From assembly GCA_039621445.1 (NCBI GenBank), contig CP154957.1, forward strand, positions 36,606,670 to 36,670,669: DNA of 64,000 nt, read 5' to 3'. A program made the translations under genes and the position numbers. The notes below the pieces were generated by a model. The model was not told where the DNA came from. It saw nothing but the letters and a program-made list of their open reading frames with translations, and searched no databases. This stretch comes from Euglena gracilis. Lineage: Eukaryota; Euglenida; Euglenophyceae; Euglenales. This document shows positions 1 through 10,991 of this stretch, one piece after another; position 1 is the stretch's first letter, and each line of letters opens with the position of its first letter.

Positions 1-1310
1 GGAATCATGATTACCATGATTTCCGTCGCACTTCTGGCGAAAAATTTTTCAGATTCGTGAGTGTTCATGATCTGAATCGCGGAGGCTGCCAGCGGAGTCA
101 TGATCACCATGAACGTCCGTAGCTTTTTCTTCCAAATTTTTTCAAATTCCATTTGTCCAGCGACAGGTGGAGATGGGAACACCCTCAGGAGCAGGGTGAG
201 CACGTGGGGGATTTCCTCTACGCTGTTCTGCCTACTCCGGCACAGCTGGCCAGATGAAGCACTCGCAAGGGATATACCTGTGGCTGCAACGCTTGTCCTG
301 ATGGCTGGGCCCCAAGCCGACGTGGTTGGTATGGTCCTCGAAGATAGCCTCGAGGAACCTGCCAGTCCCACTGCACGCACCTCCTTACGAGGCCGTGTGC
401 TCGGCGCCGTGGTCACCGGCATTATTGCCGTGGCTGGTGCGGTAACGCCACCAGGTGGCAACGTAGCATCAGCCTCCGCTACTGAGGTCGTGGAGACACC
501 AGATGCCGGTGCCTCCACACCCCACCTCGGGCGGTGCAACCACCATCAGGGGATGAACCCCAGCCGACAGAGACATCTGTCGTACCGGCTACAACGGAGG
601 AGCAACCTCCTGTGGCAGTGGTGACAGCAGTCGAGGAGGATGAACCTCCTTGACCGGATGTCGAGATGGAAGTGGAGGTGATTCCCGCACGACCACCGAC
701 ACCGCGCAGGATCCCTGCAGTACCAGTATCAGTATTCATGGGAATGTCAGCGCCTGTGGCAGCACCGATTCCGGTGACGGCCGCAGTGGCATGCCCCGTT
801 GGGCAGGATGAACCTGCTCAACGACGGCCGGCTGAACAGCCCAATGAATAAGTGCCGACCCCTCGGAGCGTCCTGAGCGACCCAGCGATCATTATGCCCG
901 CTTCACTAAGACGGCAACTGTCCGCTACGGCGTCATCTGCTCCTGATAACAGGAGTAAACCGCAGGCGTCGCCTCCTGATTCCGGGAGCGCGAAGCCCAA
1001 AGGAGGCAAACCGGGTGCCGCACCCTATAAGTCCCCTCCCAAAGGCGGTGACGAGACATCACCACCGAGAGGTGGCGCTGGAGGCCAGACTGGCGGACAG
1101 CACGACTATTCAGCCGTCCATTGTCCGGCTGCGGTCAGGGCAAACCGAAAGGTGATGCTCGTGGCCGACAGGCCGAATCCTCTCGCACCGCAACAGGATA
1201 GAGGAGGTGGAGACGAAACCCGCCTCACCTCCGTGTTTCCGGACGCCCATCTCTGGGTCCAGGATGTCCTGCTCAGCCTAGGCTCCGTGGAAACACAGAC
1301 GACGTAGCTG
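1..1310 (+). pseudogene. Relic of second coding region of a Ty3-like element
   Basis: Three broken reading frames (about 100-624, 666-851, 852-1307) match parts of the large second coding region at 23027-27448. Shared blocks in the same order are a TSLxGRVLG motif (about 380-406), an ETPD motif near 495, a DEPA motif near 808-819, and a Gly/Lys/Pro-rich block ending in GGAGGQ near 1070-1090; these correspond to about 25320-26090 in the long copy. The sequence is Pro/Ala/Thr-rich and low complexity. No intact start or full frame survives. It is followed by an LTR-like sequence, so this is probably the 3' end of an older copy of the same element. Homology to the long copy is seen directly; function is unknown. 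Confidence 0.7.
631..823 (+). other. Two long ATGAA-loop hairpins
   Basis: At 631-653 a 9-bp stem (one G-T pair) closes the loop ATGAA. At 797-823 an 11-bp stem (one G-T pair) closes the same loop. A third, GGGG/CCCC around ATGAA, is at 549-561. The stems differ but the loop is constant. Smaller stems lie at 940-955 (loop ATAA) and about 1062-1076 (loop GAGA). They belong to the hairpin series that is dense in the related element at 12.8-27.5 kb. Confidence 0.7.
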
Positions 1311-2159
1311 ACTGATATTATGCATCAGAAAGGATCACTGAGACAGTGGACTCACCCTCGCCTCGTTTTGCACGAGCAAGTATCAGGTATTCGCCTGATT
1401 CCGTGGTATATACCACTCCTAAAGGCAGATTGTCTGTCCTCTACCCTGCTTCGGGTATTCGCCCGAACAGCTATTTCGAAGACCCTTTGCGGTATTCGCC
1501 GCTAGTAAGTCCCCACCGGGATGCTGCCATGTGCAGGATTCCGTGCCCATGCACGCACACCCCTCTCCCCTCTCCCCTCTCGCGAGCGTGCGACACGCAG
1601 CGCACAGGGCCGAAGGCCCACCTTTTCCTTTCCTTTTGTTTTCTGCCGTTTGAGGCCTTAAGGCTGCCAGACAGCACAACTTTTCCTGGCTAAGCCAACC
1701 CCCCAGTCGCCTCTACTTTCCCCCCGGGGCAAAATGCTGTCGCCGGCAGTTGGTTATGTAGAGCAGGATTTTTCGTTTGCGTGGTCAGGTTTGACTGGCC
1801 ATGTGCCCTGCCCAGGTTTGACTGGTCAGGTGCCCCCCTCCATCCACACCCTCCCCATGGGTTCTCCTGGAATGCCGATGGACCCAACCCCAAGTGCCTT
1901 GGGCACACCCAAACTGGGTGGATGGGTTTGCTGAGCAAAGAAACCTGCCAGCCCCATTTTACCCAGCGGGCTATAATATACTATACCCATAAGCCTAGCG
2001 AAATAGGTGAAACAGTTTTGCGCGTTTTTGGCTTTTTGGGTTCCCCTCCCCTCCGCGTTTTTGAGTGGACCCCTGTGCGATGGAAAGGGGACCCTGAGAA
2101 TGCCTCAGGGTACACCTCCAACAGACCAGGTCTGTGTCCGGCATCCCTCTGACCAGAAT
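1311..2159 (+). other. Noncoding stretch with three TATTCG-loop hairpins
   Basis: No credible gene. At 1382-1399, 1450-1467 and 1489-1502 three hairpins have different stems (ATCAGG, TTCGGG, GCGG and complements) around the identical six-base loop TATTCG; a fourth is at 12560-12573 in the leader of the long copy. The rest is pyrimidine-rich at 1556-1640 and otherwise featureless. It may be the upstream part of the LTR that ends at 2485, but no matching start could be set. Confidence 0.5.
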
Positions 2160-2485
2160 GCCTGGTCCAGAAAGGAAATCGGGCATGGCCCTGGGAGGGG
2201 GATGTGTACCAGGCGTATGCTCTCTGCCCTTCCGATAAGGAAGTAGGCACGAGAGCAGATCCTATTAGAATCTTCTCACTCCCCCTTTCTCTCTCCACAG
2301 GTGGTATTCTTTTTGCCTTTCTTCCTCGGACTTATTACAGTCCGTTATCCTTTCCCTGTCTGCTCCCTGTGCTTTGCTTCGGGAAGTGGGAAAAGGGTTT
2401 TTTGTTACTCTGATTTTTCTGACCCAAGTAGGTCCGCACCAAGGCGAAAGCGAGGCTTTTGGGGAAAAGGGGAATCAGACGTACA
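2160..2485 (+). repeat. LTR-like sequence, likely 3' LTR of the relic element
   Basis: This stretch aligns in order with 11960-12400: a GTGTACCAGGC block, GCAGATCCTAT, a polypyrimidine run ending CACAG followed by GTGGTATTCT (2287-2310), a GTTACTC block, AAGTAGGTxCGCACCA, and a shared end GACGTACA. The copies are diverged, so they are different subfamilies or old. The end is placed at 2485 because similarity stops there and the other copy is followed at once by a primer site. The left edge is not resolved. Confidence 0.6.
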
Positions 2486-2559
2486 CCTGTATCTTTCCTT
2501 CCTGGAATTTTAGTTGAAAACCCAGAAGGGTTACCACTTGTGTGGGCTGCAGGGTGGAC

Positions 2560-3466
2560 TTTTTAACATTGATGTTGAACCCTTAATTCAGCAAAAATTT
2601 GACGACCCTGTTCAGGTGATTTTGCAAAACGTTTTTGGTGGGGCCACAAGTAAAATGTCGTCCAGGAAAATAATCACCCGGATGCCCCGTTTTCTCCACA
2701 GCGTTTCGAAACTTTTCATCACTGACATGAAAATATGGGGCATTACATTTAGCCCACAGCAGCCTGTTTAAAATTCCCATGTCTGCCCCCCTACCTGATG
2801 CCTTAAAAATGGCCTTAGGCCTGGACTTAATGGAATATGAAAATAGGAATCCTTGAGGTCTATTTTGGTTGCCCAGTGGCCTTTTTCCAAACTTGAAATA
2901 TGTGCTGGATGTGATTCAGTTTGAAAGTTTTTACTTGAAATTGCTGGTTTATTTCTCTGCTGTCGCTGATCACTTCCGTTTTGCTGCTCCCATTCTAGTT
3001 TCCAAATTAGAAACCATGGGATTAAACGCCGGGTGTCTGAATACAGAACCCGTTTTATTGACCCAGTTTTTTCGTAATCCAATAGGATTTTTTCTGCCTG
3101 GTTCAGGTCCAAATTGGCTCTGGGGTTTGGGTGGGTGGGGGGTGGTTTTGGGGGACTCTCCAGGGGGGGGGGGGGTGAATTCCTTGTTTTATCAATTGAC
3201 AGGTTGCCGGGGGGATTTTTGCTCCACCATTTTAGGCTTTTTTGAAGGCCTTGGTGCAGGGGGGTGTCTGCCCACTTTTCCTCCTTGCAAGTTATTTCTC
3301 CACGCAATTGTTTTTGTGGGGTCGTGGGTGGTTGGACTGGTGAGCATTTTCCATGCCACGGACATTTTGGGATGGATGATGTGACCTGCTGATGGGTGGT
3401 TGAGATAATGGCAACCCCTGGGTCTACAGGAGGTTGTCGAAAATTTGCAGGGGGGTGTGCATGCAT
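2560..3466 (-). pseudogene. DIRS-like reverse transcriptase fragment (copy A)
   Basis: Read on the minus strand, the ORF from 3466 to 2768 carries a DYEKTGSIKRV block, a PWFLI block, then KIDLKDSYFHIP and RPFLRHQ, typical of DIRS/PAT-type reverse transcriptases. After a frameshift near 2775 the GLNVMPHIFMS and IIFLDDILLV (xLDD) motifs follow in another frame to about 2560, where the copy is cut off. The YxDD tyrosine reads as Phe and part of the fingers is scrambled, so it is inactive. Upstream on the same strand is the gag-like part of the same copy. The family assignment rests on motif recognition. Confidence 0.8.
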
Positions 3467-4292
3467 CTCTCACACTCTCTCTGGTCCTCTGATCTTGTTG
3501 TTGGCAAACATACCATAGAGGGGGCCCTGTGGGTCCCCACCTTGCGTTGATGTTCCCCTGCCACAGGCAAATCAAAAGGATTTGACAGGGGTGCTACTGT
3601 GCACTGTGGGTCCCCTGTCCTCTTCCATAAGGTCCACTGTTGGTACATTTTCCCCCTTTTCCAAGTAAATGGCCTCTGTGGGTCCCTTTGGGACTCAGCC
3701 TTGTAAGGCCCTATTGGGCTGCAGCTGGTTAGCTTCTGGCTCCCAGGGACTGGAAAATGATGACGCCAGTGGGCTTGAAATTGTTTGCCGGCCCCCATGG
3801 CCTGGCTTCTCTTTGTCTTTGGATTCATTTGATGTGTGTATGCAGCTCCATGTGAAGTCTTGGGGTGCCTCTGTTGGCCTCCCCTTCCCCGATTTTTGGC
3901 TGCCATAGCCTTGCAGACGATTCTGGCCTTGCATGCCTTGCATATGAAACTGACCTCCACCTTGTATACGATTCTGGCCTCCATGGCCCTGGTATCTTTT
4001 GCTTGGTATCCAGCTCTGATTGAAATCTGGGGGGGCTTCTGTGCCCCACCCCCCTCTTCTCCTTACGTGTTGTTGTTTGTAGAAAATTTGGTAGTATTTG
4101 ACAGACCTCTTCTGCCCCTTCCTGTGGGAAGTTGCTGTGGGAATCGCCCTCCATGTCCTCCACCTTGGGCTTGATTCCATCTTCCCCCACGTTTGTTTGA
4201 AATGTTTTGGTTGCCCTTCTGTGACATGTCCTTGGCATCCTGTGGGTTTCTTCTGACGGCTCGGGCCCCGCACTTCCCCCAAGTGAGGTCAT
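3425..4292 (-). pseudogene. DIRS-like gag/ORF1 region (copy A)
   Basis: Overlapping minus-strand frames (4292-3825, 4282-3695, 3984-3424) encode a Gln/Gly/Lys/Pro-rich basic protein that runs into the RT. A segment near its end (DPQRP, then MVCLPTTRS, then ECERCMH) recurs in the plus-strand copy split by an LTR element at 31137/36444, which shows it belongs to the same family. Several frame changes show decay. No zinc knuckle was found. The presumed role is nucleic-acid binding in particle assembly, inferred from position only. Confidence 0.65.
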
Positions 4293-4376
4293 GCCTTGTT
4301 TGCTGGCTGTTTGAATGTGAATGTTTCTGGGTAGGTTAGGCTTCTCCCCTTTAGTGCCTTATTTTGCTGGAGTTGG
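4268..4376 (-). repeat. R1 dispersed repeat at the 5' end of copy A
   Basis: The reverse complement of this stretch matches 11755-11870, 27975-28090, 38180-38300 and the complement of 28625-28735: a CCAACTCCGGCG-like start, GGCACTAAGGGGA, GCCTAACC, then a GGCAAxCAAGGCATG end. Here and at 38 kb it precedes gag-like sequence, so it probably marks the 5' end of DIRS-like copies. It is also where the minus-strand copy A meets the plus-strand copy B. Confidence 0.65.
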
Positions 4377-5140
4377 CTGTTATTAATCGCCCTGTGGCAG
4401 AATTACGAGTGCAGTTTATCTCGGCGGTAGACCCTGGGGAGATACAATCACTCTACGATGGTATGTTCTTTTCGAAAGGAGCTACCGTTGCCCTTTTGGG
4501 CGCGTCAAAAGACAGTGTCACCAGCTTCGTGGCGAAGGCTCTTGGGGGACTCCCCCAATGGAATACGACACGGTGCGCGGTGGCAGTGGAGCAACGGAGC
4601 GGAGAAACGACGGTGGCTGCCTCGACCAAACCCTACAACGAAGCGTGGCTCTTCTCGCTCGCCCTCGCGTGCGGGGTCGAGACGGGGTCGTCGTTTGAGC
4701 TGCCCGACAAGCAGGCCTCGGTGGCCTTCAAGCTCTGTAAGACCTGGCGCCGTGTAGCGGGGATGGAGAAGTTCCCTCCCGAAGCTGGAGAACCTGGTGG
4801 TGCTGAGACAACGTTGGACGGGACCGGCCGCGCGGCCGGACGGACGAACGAGGGCGAGGCGGAAGAAGAGGAAGAGGAACCCCTGGAGTGGAAAGAGGCC
4901 CGCCAGAATCTGCCGGCGGGCCTGGAGAAGGTCTTGCTCCGCCAACAGGTGGGCTCCTTGAGTTTGGACATCCGTTCCCTTTTCGATGGGCTGCCCAAAT
5001 TCGAGGGGCTGAAGGAGCGACCAGGGGTGAACAAACACAGACAAGATGCAGGCCCCAAGGTGGACAAGCTGCTGCGGAGCAGCCAACAAGGAATCTTTAA
5101 TTTGCTGAGAATGCATGCATTGATCCATGAAGGGGTATAA
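4364..5140 (+). pseudogene. ORF1 (gag-like) of DIRS-like copy B
   Basis: A 258-codon frame encodes an acidic to basic protein with a globular first half (about residues 20-130), an E-rich linker (about 155-170), and a C-terminal helical segment ending in a LLRSSQQGIFNLLRMHALI-like stretch. It stops at 5140, and the likely continuation is in another frame from 5153. It sits directly upstream of RT in the same orientation, the place of ORF1/gag in DIRS elements. No database family is recognised from the residues. The first codon overlaps the R1 repeat, so the true start may lie elsewhere. Confidence 0.5.
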
Positions 5141-5772
5141 GCTGACAAGGTTGTGCTGACACAGCAGTTCTCCTACTTGTTGTTGGAACTGGACATGAGG
5201 TTGGTGGAAGAACGTAAGAAAGGAAGCCTCCTACATTCAGTGGAACAGAAGGAGAAGAAGCTGTTCAGTACCGAGAACCTGAACATTCAACAAGAGGTGG
5301 AGAAGATCAACAAGGCCAAAGGTGGCTTCTTACATCCTGAAGTTTTTTCCAATTCTTCCCCCTCCACCACTGGCCATACCCAGCAGGAAATGTTGTGTAT
5401 TTTATTTTCCCCAGGTGGAGGATTCAAGTTCAAGAAGTATGGAAAAGTAAAGGGAGGACGGCCAAGCTTTGGAGGAGACGGACATGGCAAAGGAGGCTGG
5501 AAGAACAGAAGAAATGGCAAAGATAAGCCCTGCCCAGCTGCCTCAGCAGCCTCAGGGAAAAGAAAACCCAGAACCCCACCTTCTCAGCACCCACAGTGGC
5601 CTTCAGCAGGACCCAAATGGCAGGACCAACAGTGACCGGGCCAACAATACAGGCACAAGGGATACCAGGTCTGTGCACACACAGCAGACATGCACCCCCC
5701 CCCCCATCACTGCAGTGGAGGAAAGGGTGAATCTGGCAGAAGTGGCCTGGGGGACACACCCCTACCCAGAGA
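5141..5772 (+). pseudogene. ORF1 C-terminal part of copy B, frameshifted
   Basis: The frame at 5153-5635 continues as a helical segment (LLLELDMRLVEERKKGSLLHS) followed by a Gly/Lys-rich basic tail (GGGFKFKKYGKVKGGRPSFGG-like), the kind of nucleic-acid-binding tail seen in gag-like proteins without zinc knuckles. At about 5470 coding sense passes to a second frame (5469-6179), which is Gln/Pro-rich and leads into RT. At least two frameshifts separate it from 4364-5140. Confidence 0.5.
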
Positions 5773-7238
5773 TTGAGGCTCTGCCTACCATGGTGGGTAA
5801 AACATGCCAGCCCACACCATCTCAAGCTGATCAGGGAGGAGATCACCCCCCAGTGGCATCATCCACCCACCCTGTCTGTGACAGGCAAACAGGGTTCAAA
5901 TTTGGAGCGAGCCCAAAAGATTTTGGAAGATTTTCAAAAATCTGGGGCTGTAAAAAAGGTGGAATAAGATGGCACAGTCCATCTCCTCCCTGGTTCCTCA
6001 TTTCAAAAGAGGAACCATCAGGGGAAACAGAATGGAGGTTTATTTCAGATTCCCGGGAAATAAATGCATTATTACAGGTAAAAAAAAAGGTCCCTGTATC
6101 ACTTGCAGGGCATATACCTCCTTCTCCAAAAGGGCCACTTGGGGACAAAAATTGCTTTAAAAGACACATATTTTCATGATCCCCTGCACGACACCTTAAA
6201 TCCTAAGCTAAGGCACAGGGTGGGGGACCGGGTCTGAGAGTATCAGGCAGCCCTCTTTGGGCTAAACATCATGACCCAGGTTTTTCAGGGCCGAATGGGT
6301 GCATTAGAAAAATGATGGCATCAAAGGGGAATTCAGCTGTATGTCTATCTAGACGACATCCTCATAACAGCCCCCAGCCCAGTCACCTTAAAAAAAGATG
6401 TCAGCCTGGATTTAATGGCCAGTGGGTTCAAAATAAACGTCAAGAAAAGTCTACCACAGCCAAAACAATTGGTTCCCCATTTGGGGTTTCTCATCAACTT
6501 TCAGGAAGGAAATTTGCAACTCCCCCCCAAAAGACAAAAGGGGTCAGAAAAGAACTAGGAAAGTTCAATACAAAAAACATCATGTCAAAAAGGCAGGTGG
6601 CTGGCATTTTAGGAAACATAAAGGCAAATATGCTGGCCCTGCCATTTTTAAGGGCCTTTACCACCATGCTCTCTAATTTTTTGGTGGAGGATGCCCAGCA
6701 CCCTTGCGGGACATCTCACCCCATCTCCCAGGACATAAAAGAAGAACTGAAAAATGTAAAAGATTTACTGGGAATCTGGTCAGGAAGACCATTTGTGCAT
6801 AAACACACAAAAATCTTGCACTCGGACAGCAGCACACTTGGCTGGGGGGGGGGGGTGGACCCAACATTAGACCGGTTCATCCAGGAGTCCTGGAGGGAAA
6901 AACAATCCTTCCACATAAATGTAAAAGAACTCCTGAAACACAGTCAGATCCCTGGCAAAATAAAACGACAGAGTTTTCCTGTGTGTAGGCAATCAAGAAA
7001 TATTTTATTACTTAAGCAAAATGGGGAGGGAAGAAAAAACCTCTTGAACAACGTCTTGCGGCAATTCTTCCACTGGCTGATTAAAAACAATGTTACCCTG
7101 GAGGTGAAATGGGTCCCCTCCAACCAATGCCTGGCAGACCCCCTCGGCAAGTTCTGGACAAGACAAGGGGGATTACCCCCTGGACGACTGGTAAAAAAAA
7201 GTTCAGCCCTTCACCCAGACAGACCTTGTGTTCAGTGA
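5773..7238 (+). pseudogene. DIRS-like RT and RNase H (copy B)
   Basis: RT motifs are spread over three frames: LERAQKILEDFQKSGAVKK (about 5900-5965), PWFLISKEE and EWRFISDSREIN (about 5990-6070), FGLNIMTQVF (about 6260), YVYLDDILI with YLDD at 6346-6357, then GFKINVKKS. The frame 6312-7238 gives the connection and RNase H: SDSSTLGWGGG (about 6826-6860), FHINVKEL (about 6910-6935) and VKWVPSNQCLADPL (about 7105-7145). These are the marks of DIRS-type pol. The copy ends abruptly at about 7230, where the internal part of an LTR element begins, so the tyrosine recombinase is lost. Confidence 0.8.
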
Positions 7239-10200
7239 CTTTTTTCCTGTCTGGGGCATGCATCGACCTGTTCCATTTTCACAGTTTTGTTGTTTCACTC
7301 AGTTTCGGTGTGCTTCCAGTGAGGCAGCCCAGTTTGGGGTTGGGTAATTGCCGTTTCGAGGGGAAAATAACACCTCTATCGAACACTGGCAGGCAGAGTA
7401 ACTTTCACTCATTTTTGGAATTGACCGGTCAAAGAGGGGAACCAGGTGTGTAAATCCGGGAGGAACAGACACCCCCGTCGACACACACTTAGGGATCCTG
7501 AGTTCAGTGGTTTTCAGTTTTCAGTTCAGTGTTCAGTGGTTCAGTTTCAGTTCAGTGGTTTTGTTTGTGGTTGAAACCACACATCTCTCTAAGGTTTTAC
7601 GAACCCCCCCCCGGGGGGGCGGCTGCAGCCAGCCCCGATTTGGGCGCAGCCCAGCCGCAGCAGCCCCCCCCCGGGGGGGGGGGGGTTCTGCTAGCCCAGC
7701 CAGCAAGCCCATTTTGGGGGGTCCAGCCCGAATTTTTTCGGCGCGAAGCGCCGAAATGTTTTGAAAAACTGTGTTCAAAATTGGCAAAAAATGGGGTTTG
7801 GGGGGCGTTTGGGGCATTTTTTGGGGGTTTCAGATGCATCATTTTTTCAAAACTGTGTTCTGCAGGTCCTTTTTTGGCATTTTTTTGATTTCAGTCCAGC
7901 TCGCCCCCGTTCGGGTCCAGCCGGGGTCCAGCCCCCCCCTCCCCCCCGGGGGGGCGGGCTAGCCGGCCCAAATTTCTAGCCAGCCCAAATTTCTAGCCCT
8001 AGCCCAGCACCCCCCCGGGGTCCTTAAAGAGATGTATGGTTGCAACCCTGGGGAAATTTTAGTGACCAATCCAAGTTGTCAGCTGATGAATTAACAAGGG
8101 GGACATACACAGCAGGTGGTTTGCGCAGACCAACTTTTGTGTAACCCCCCAAGGAAATTCATTTGGTTGGGACGTATGGGTGGTTGCATTCTGAGAGCCC
8201 CATTCCGGAAAATCTCAGAGTCATCATTGATCAGCTGAGGGTGCCGTTCAGCTGCATAATCGCCAGAATTTTGTTTCATGAAATTTGGTTGTATTGTCAA
8301 GCCTGTTGGGAAACAAAGTCCACCAGAATATTTCTGGAAAAAATATCCCAGAGTGGTGGCAAAATTCATTTTTTCACTTGACTTGTGCGATCTGTTGGCT
8401 AAATGGTGAGCCATAATCTCAATCTCATCTGGGTTCGTTTGCTTGGCTGTGGTCCGCTGCACAATTTTCAAACAGCAGCGCTGATTTAGCTGCGTGTTGT
8501 GTTGCAGCCTGCTGCTGGGGATGCTAATTTTGTCGTAATGGGGTTCCTTCCCTCCCCAATTGCCATGAAATGTTCGGCAATATGATAGACAATGATGCAT
8601 CTTGGTTTTTTTGTTGTGGTTTGGGCACACCGACAAATCGATCTGTGATGGGTGTTGTGAGGAGGCCGCCATAGGGTCCAGCTTCAGTGGATGTTTGTTC
8701 CTGTGTTTGGTTATTTTTTTTGTTTCTTTTTTCTCCTCGTGCAGGTTTTCAACTCAACAACACAAGGAGCAAGTTCGTGAATTTCACCGTGGAGAATTTA
8801 TCAAGAATTTTGCAACTTGGACACGGTGCTTGAAGTTGTATTGTTACCCCTGGGAAGTTTAATGCTGAGCCTTGGTGTGTCGAAGCATGGGCTGATAATT
8901 GGTTTTGATTCAGGGCTGAAGCCCAGGATTCATTTTCCTGCTCTTGGACAGACTCAACCCTCCCCACGCGGTGTGGCCACGCCGTAGAGGGGTGGGGGGC
9001 TGCCCAAATAGTCTGGGTGCAAGAATCAGCTTATTTTTTCTCCAGTGAATAATTTTGGAGGAATAAAGTTGTAAATGGGTTCTCCCATCATTTGTGGGGT
9101 GGGGTCCATTTGGCTGAGAGCACCGAAGTAATTGTTATGACAACTGGATTACTTTCTTTGGAGTACCGAGCCTCATGATTGAGCGTTCAATTTTTTCTGA
9201 CTTTTGGATCCTGGCAGATTTTCGGCTCGCGTGAACCCTGAGTTTCTGGACCCCTGCCACCCTGTGTGCTGTGGGGGGGGGGGGGGCGGGCTCAGCGAAG
9301 CCTGATCCTGTGACTAATTCGGCTTTGGTGGAGCTGAACTTTTTTTTTGAAATCAGTTTGGGAATGTGAAGCCCAGGTTGAATGTTAAGCCCAGGGGTTT
9401 TGTCCTCCGGCCCTTTTGCAGGGGGGGGGGGCAGTGCGAAGTCCCATCCCTTGGAGTTGTTTGATTTCATTCGGGTTGGACATGACAGCCTAGGTTCGTC
9501 ATTTTTTTTTGGTTTGGAGGCAGAAGCCAGGTTATGCCCCTTACCTCTTGTTGGGGGGGGGGCAGCAAAAAATCGCCTTGGCTGCGAGACTTGGATTTGA
9601 ATTTTTGGGATTTTAGAGTTTTGCAAGTCGTTTGACCCCCATTGCCTCGTGTGAATGAGCAGGGGGGCGGGGTCAGTGAGAAATTTTCTGTCTGAGAAAG
9701 CGGAATTGTACTTTTTAAGATTTTTGAATTTGCTCGGAACCCCCGACCTTCACGGCTGTGTTGCCGGGGGGGGGGGGGGCCGATCGGTTGGTTATCACGG
9801 ATATTGTGATTCGGTTTGGCAGTCTGTGCAGTCCACAGGTGTGGGATGTTGTGTGGCTGACTTTGGGTTTGGAGGTTGGAAATCCTGGTTGGATTTGTTG
9901 AGGGCTTTTGCAGGCCCTGCTTTTGTGGAGGATTCATCTGTGTTGGAAAAAAACCTGGTATTTTTTTTCCAAGGAGAAACCCGAGTTCGTATTTTGCAGA
10001 CGTCAGTTAGGATTTTGAGAACTGTAATTTTCATGGAACATTCGAACTCGGGGGGGGGGGGTGGACCCTCCTCAGTTCAGGCCCAGGTGTGTGGGCTATT
10101 TTCCGAGAGCCACGTGTTGCGGCTGAGGGCCAAACGGATGCCCTGTGATTTTTTGTTCTTTTTTTCGGTGGTCCAAAGGGATGCCCTTTCCCGAAAGAAA

Positions 10201-10991
10201 GACTTCCAGACACATTGTCGGTTGGTTTTTCCTTTGGAGCAAACAATACGTCATCCCACACCACACACCCCACCGCACCCGCACATTGTACACTACTCCA
10301 CTGTTTATTCACTTAACCTCACCCCATTACGCTCACTGTCCTGTCCATTAACCCGACCTTCGCTGCCTTTGTTCTCGCTCTCTCCTCCGCCATCCATTTT
10401 CTCTTCACTGGAAAGGAATGCTTCGCTCTTCCTTTTTTTTACCCAATCAAAGAATTACGCCGGGCACTGCGAGCCAAGTCCCTGACTCAAAAGAATTTCT
10501 TTTCTTCACACAAAAAAATCAACGAATGTTTAGTTGTTATTGTTTGGATTCTTTCCTTCCTCACCAGGGGCAATATCCTTGAACGCTGCCAAAGGGACGT
10601 TTTAATTAAGGCAGTGTGAGGGACAGGCCTGGGGGGAAGTGTGCCCGAAGGTTTTTTTGTTTTTTGATTCTTTATGGGTTCCATGTTCTTTTTTGCATAC
10701 ACAAGTTCGGACTCAACAATGTACCAGAATTCCTGCGCATTTTTTGTGGGACGTTTCTTTGTCCCTTCCACCGAGGTGGAGGGGGGCTGGCCCCGCTATC
10801 ACCTGATTTTTCAGGTGCCCCTAAAAGCACTATCAAGTTGCTGGGGGGGGGGTCACCACAGCCCTTCAAAAAAATTAAAAAAAACTGCCCCCGGAGGCCA
10901 AAACGGCCCAACCTTAAAAAAAAATGAACTTTCCCCATTCAAGAGGGGGGGGGGGCAAAAATTGGTCCGACTAACGTCGCAAGGGAGGGGG
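7231..10991 (+). mobile_element. Internal region of truncated non-autonomous LTR element
   Basis: From GTTCAGTGACTTTTTTCC at 7231 onward the sequence is collinear with 32511-35850 of the complete element, with scattered indels. It carries no retroelement coding motifs. Differences include an extra C/G-rich palindromic insert at about 7600-8030 (with a 9-bp TTTCGGCGC hairpin and GAA loop at 7736-7756) that is missing from the other copy. The 5' LTR and about 780 bp of leader are missing. An antisense frame at 8091-8672 is conserved in the other copy. Confidence 0.8.
8091..8672 (-). other. Antisense ORF conserved between two LTR-element copies
   Basis: A 193-codon minus-strand frame matches a frame at 32829-33443 over about 170 residues, including blocks HHCLSYCRT, EEPHYDKISI or KEPHYDKISI, TTAKQTNPDEIEIMAH, GLTIQP and NSGDYAAE. 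Both copies stay open in the same frame despite nucleotide differences and small indels. No domain is recognised. It could be a real antisense protein gene or simply follow from overall DNA similarity. Confidence 0.35.
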
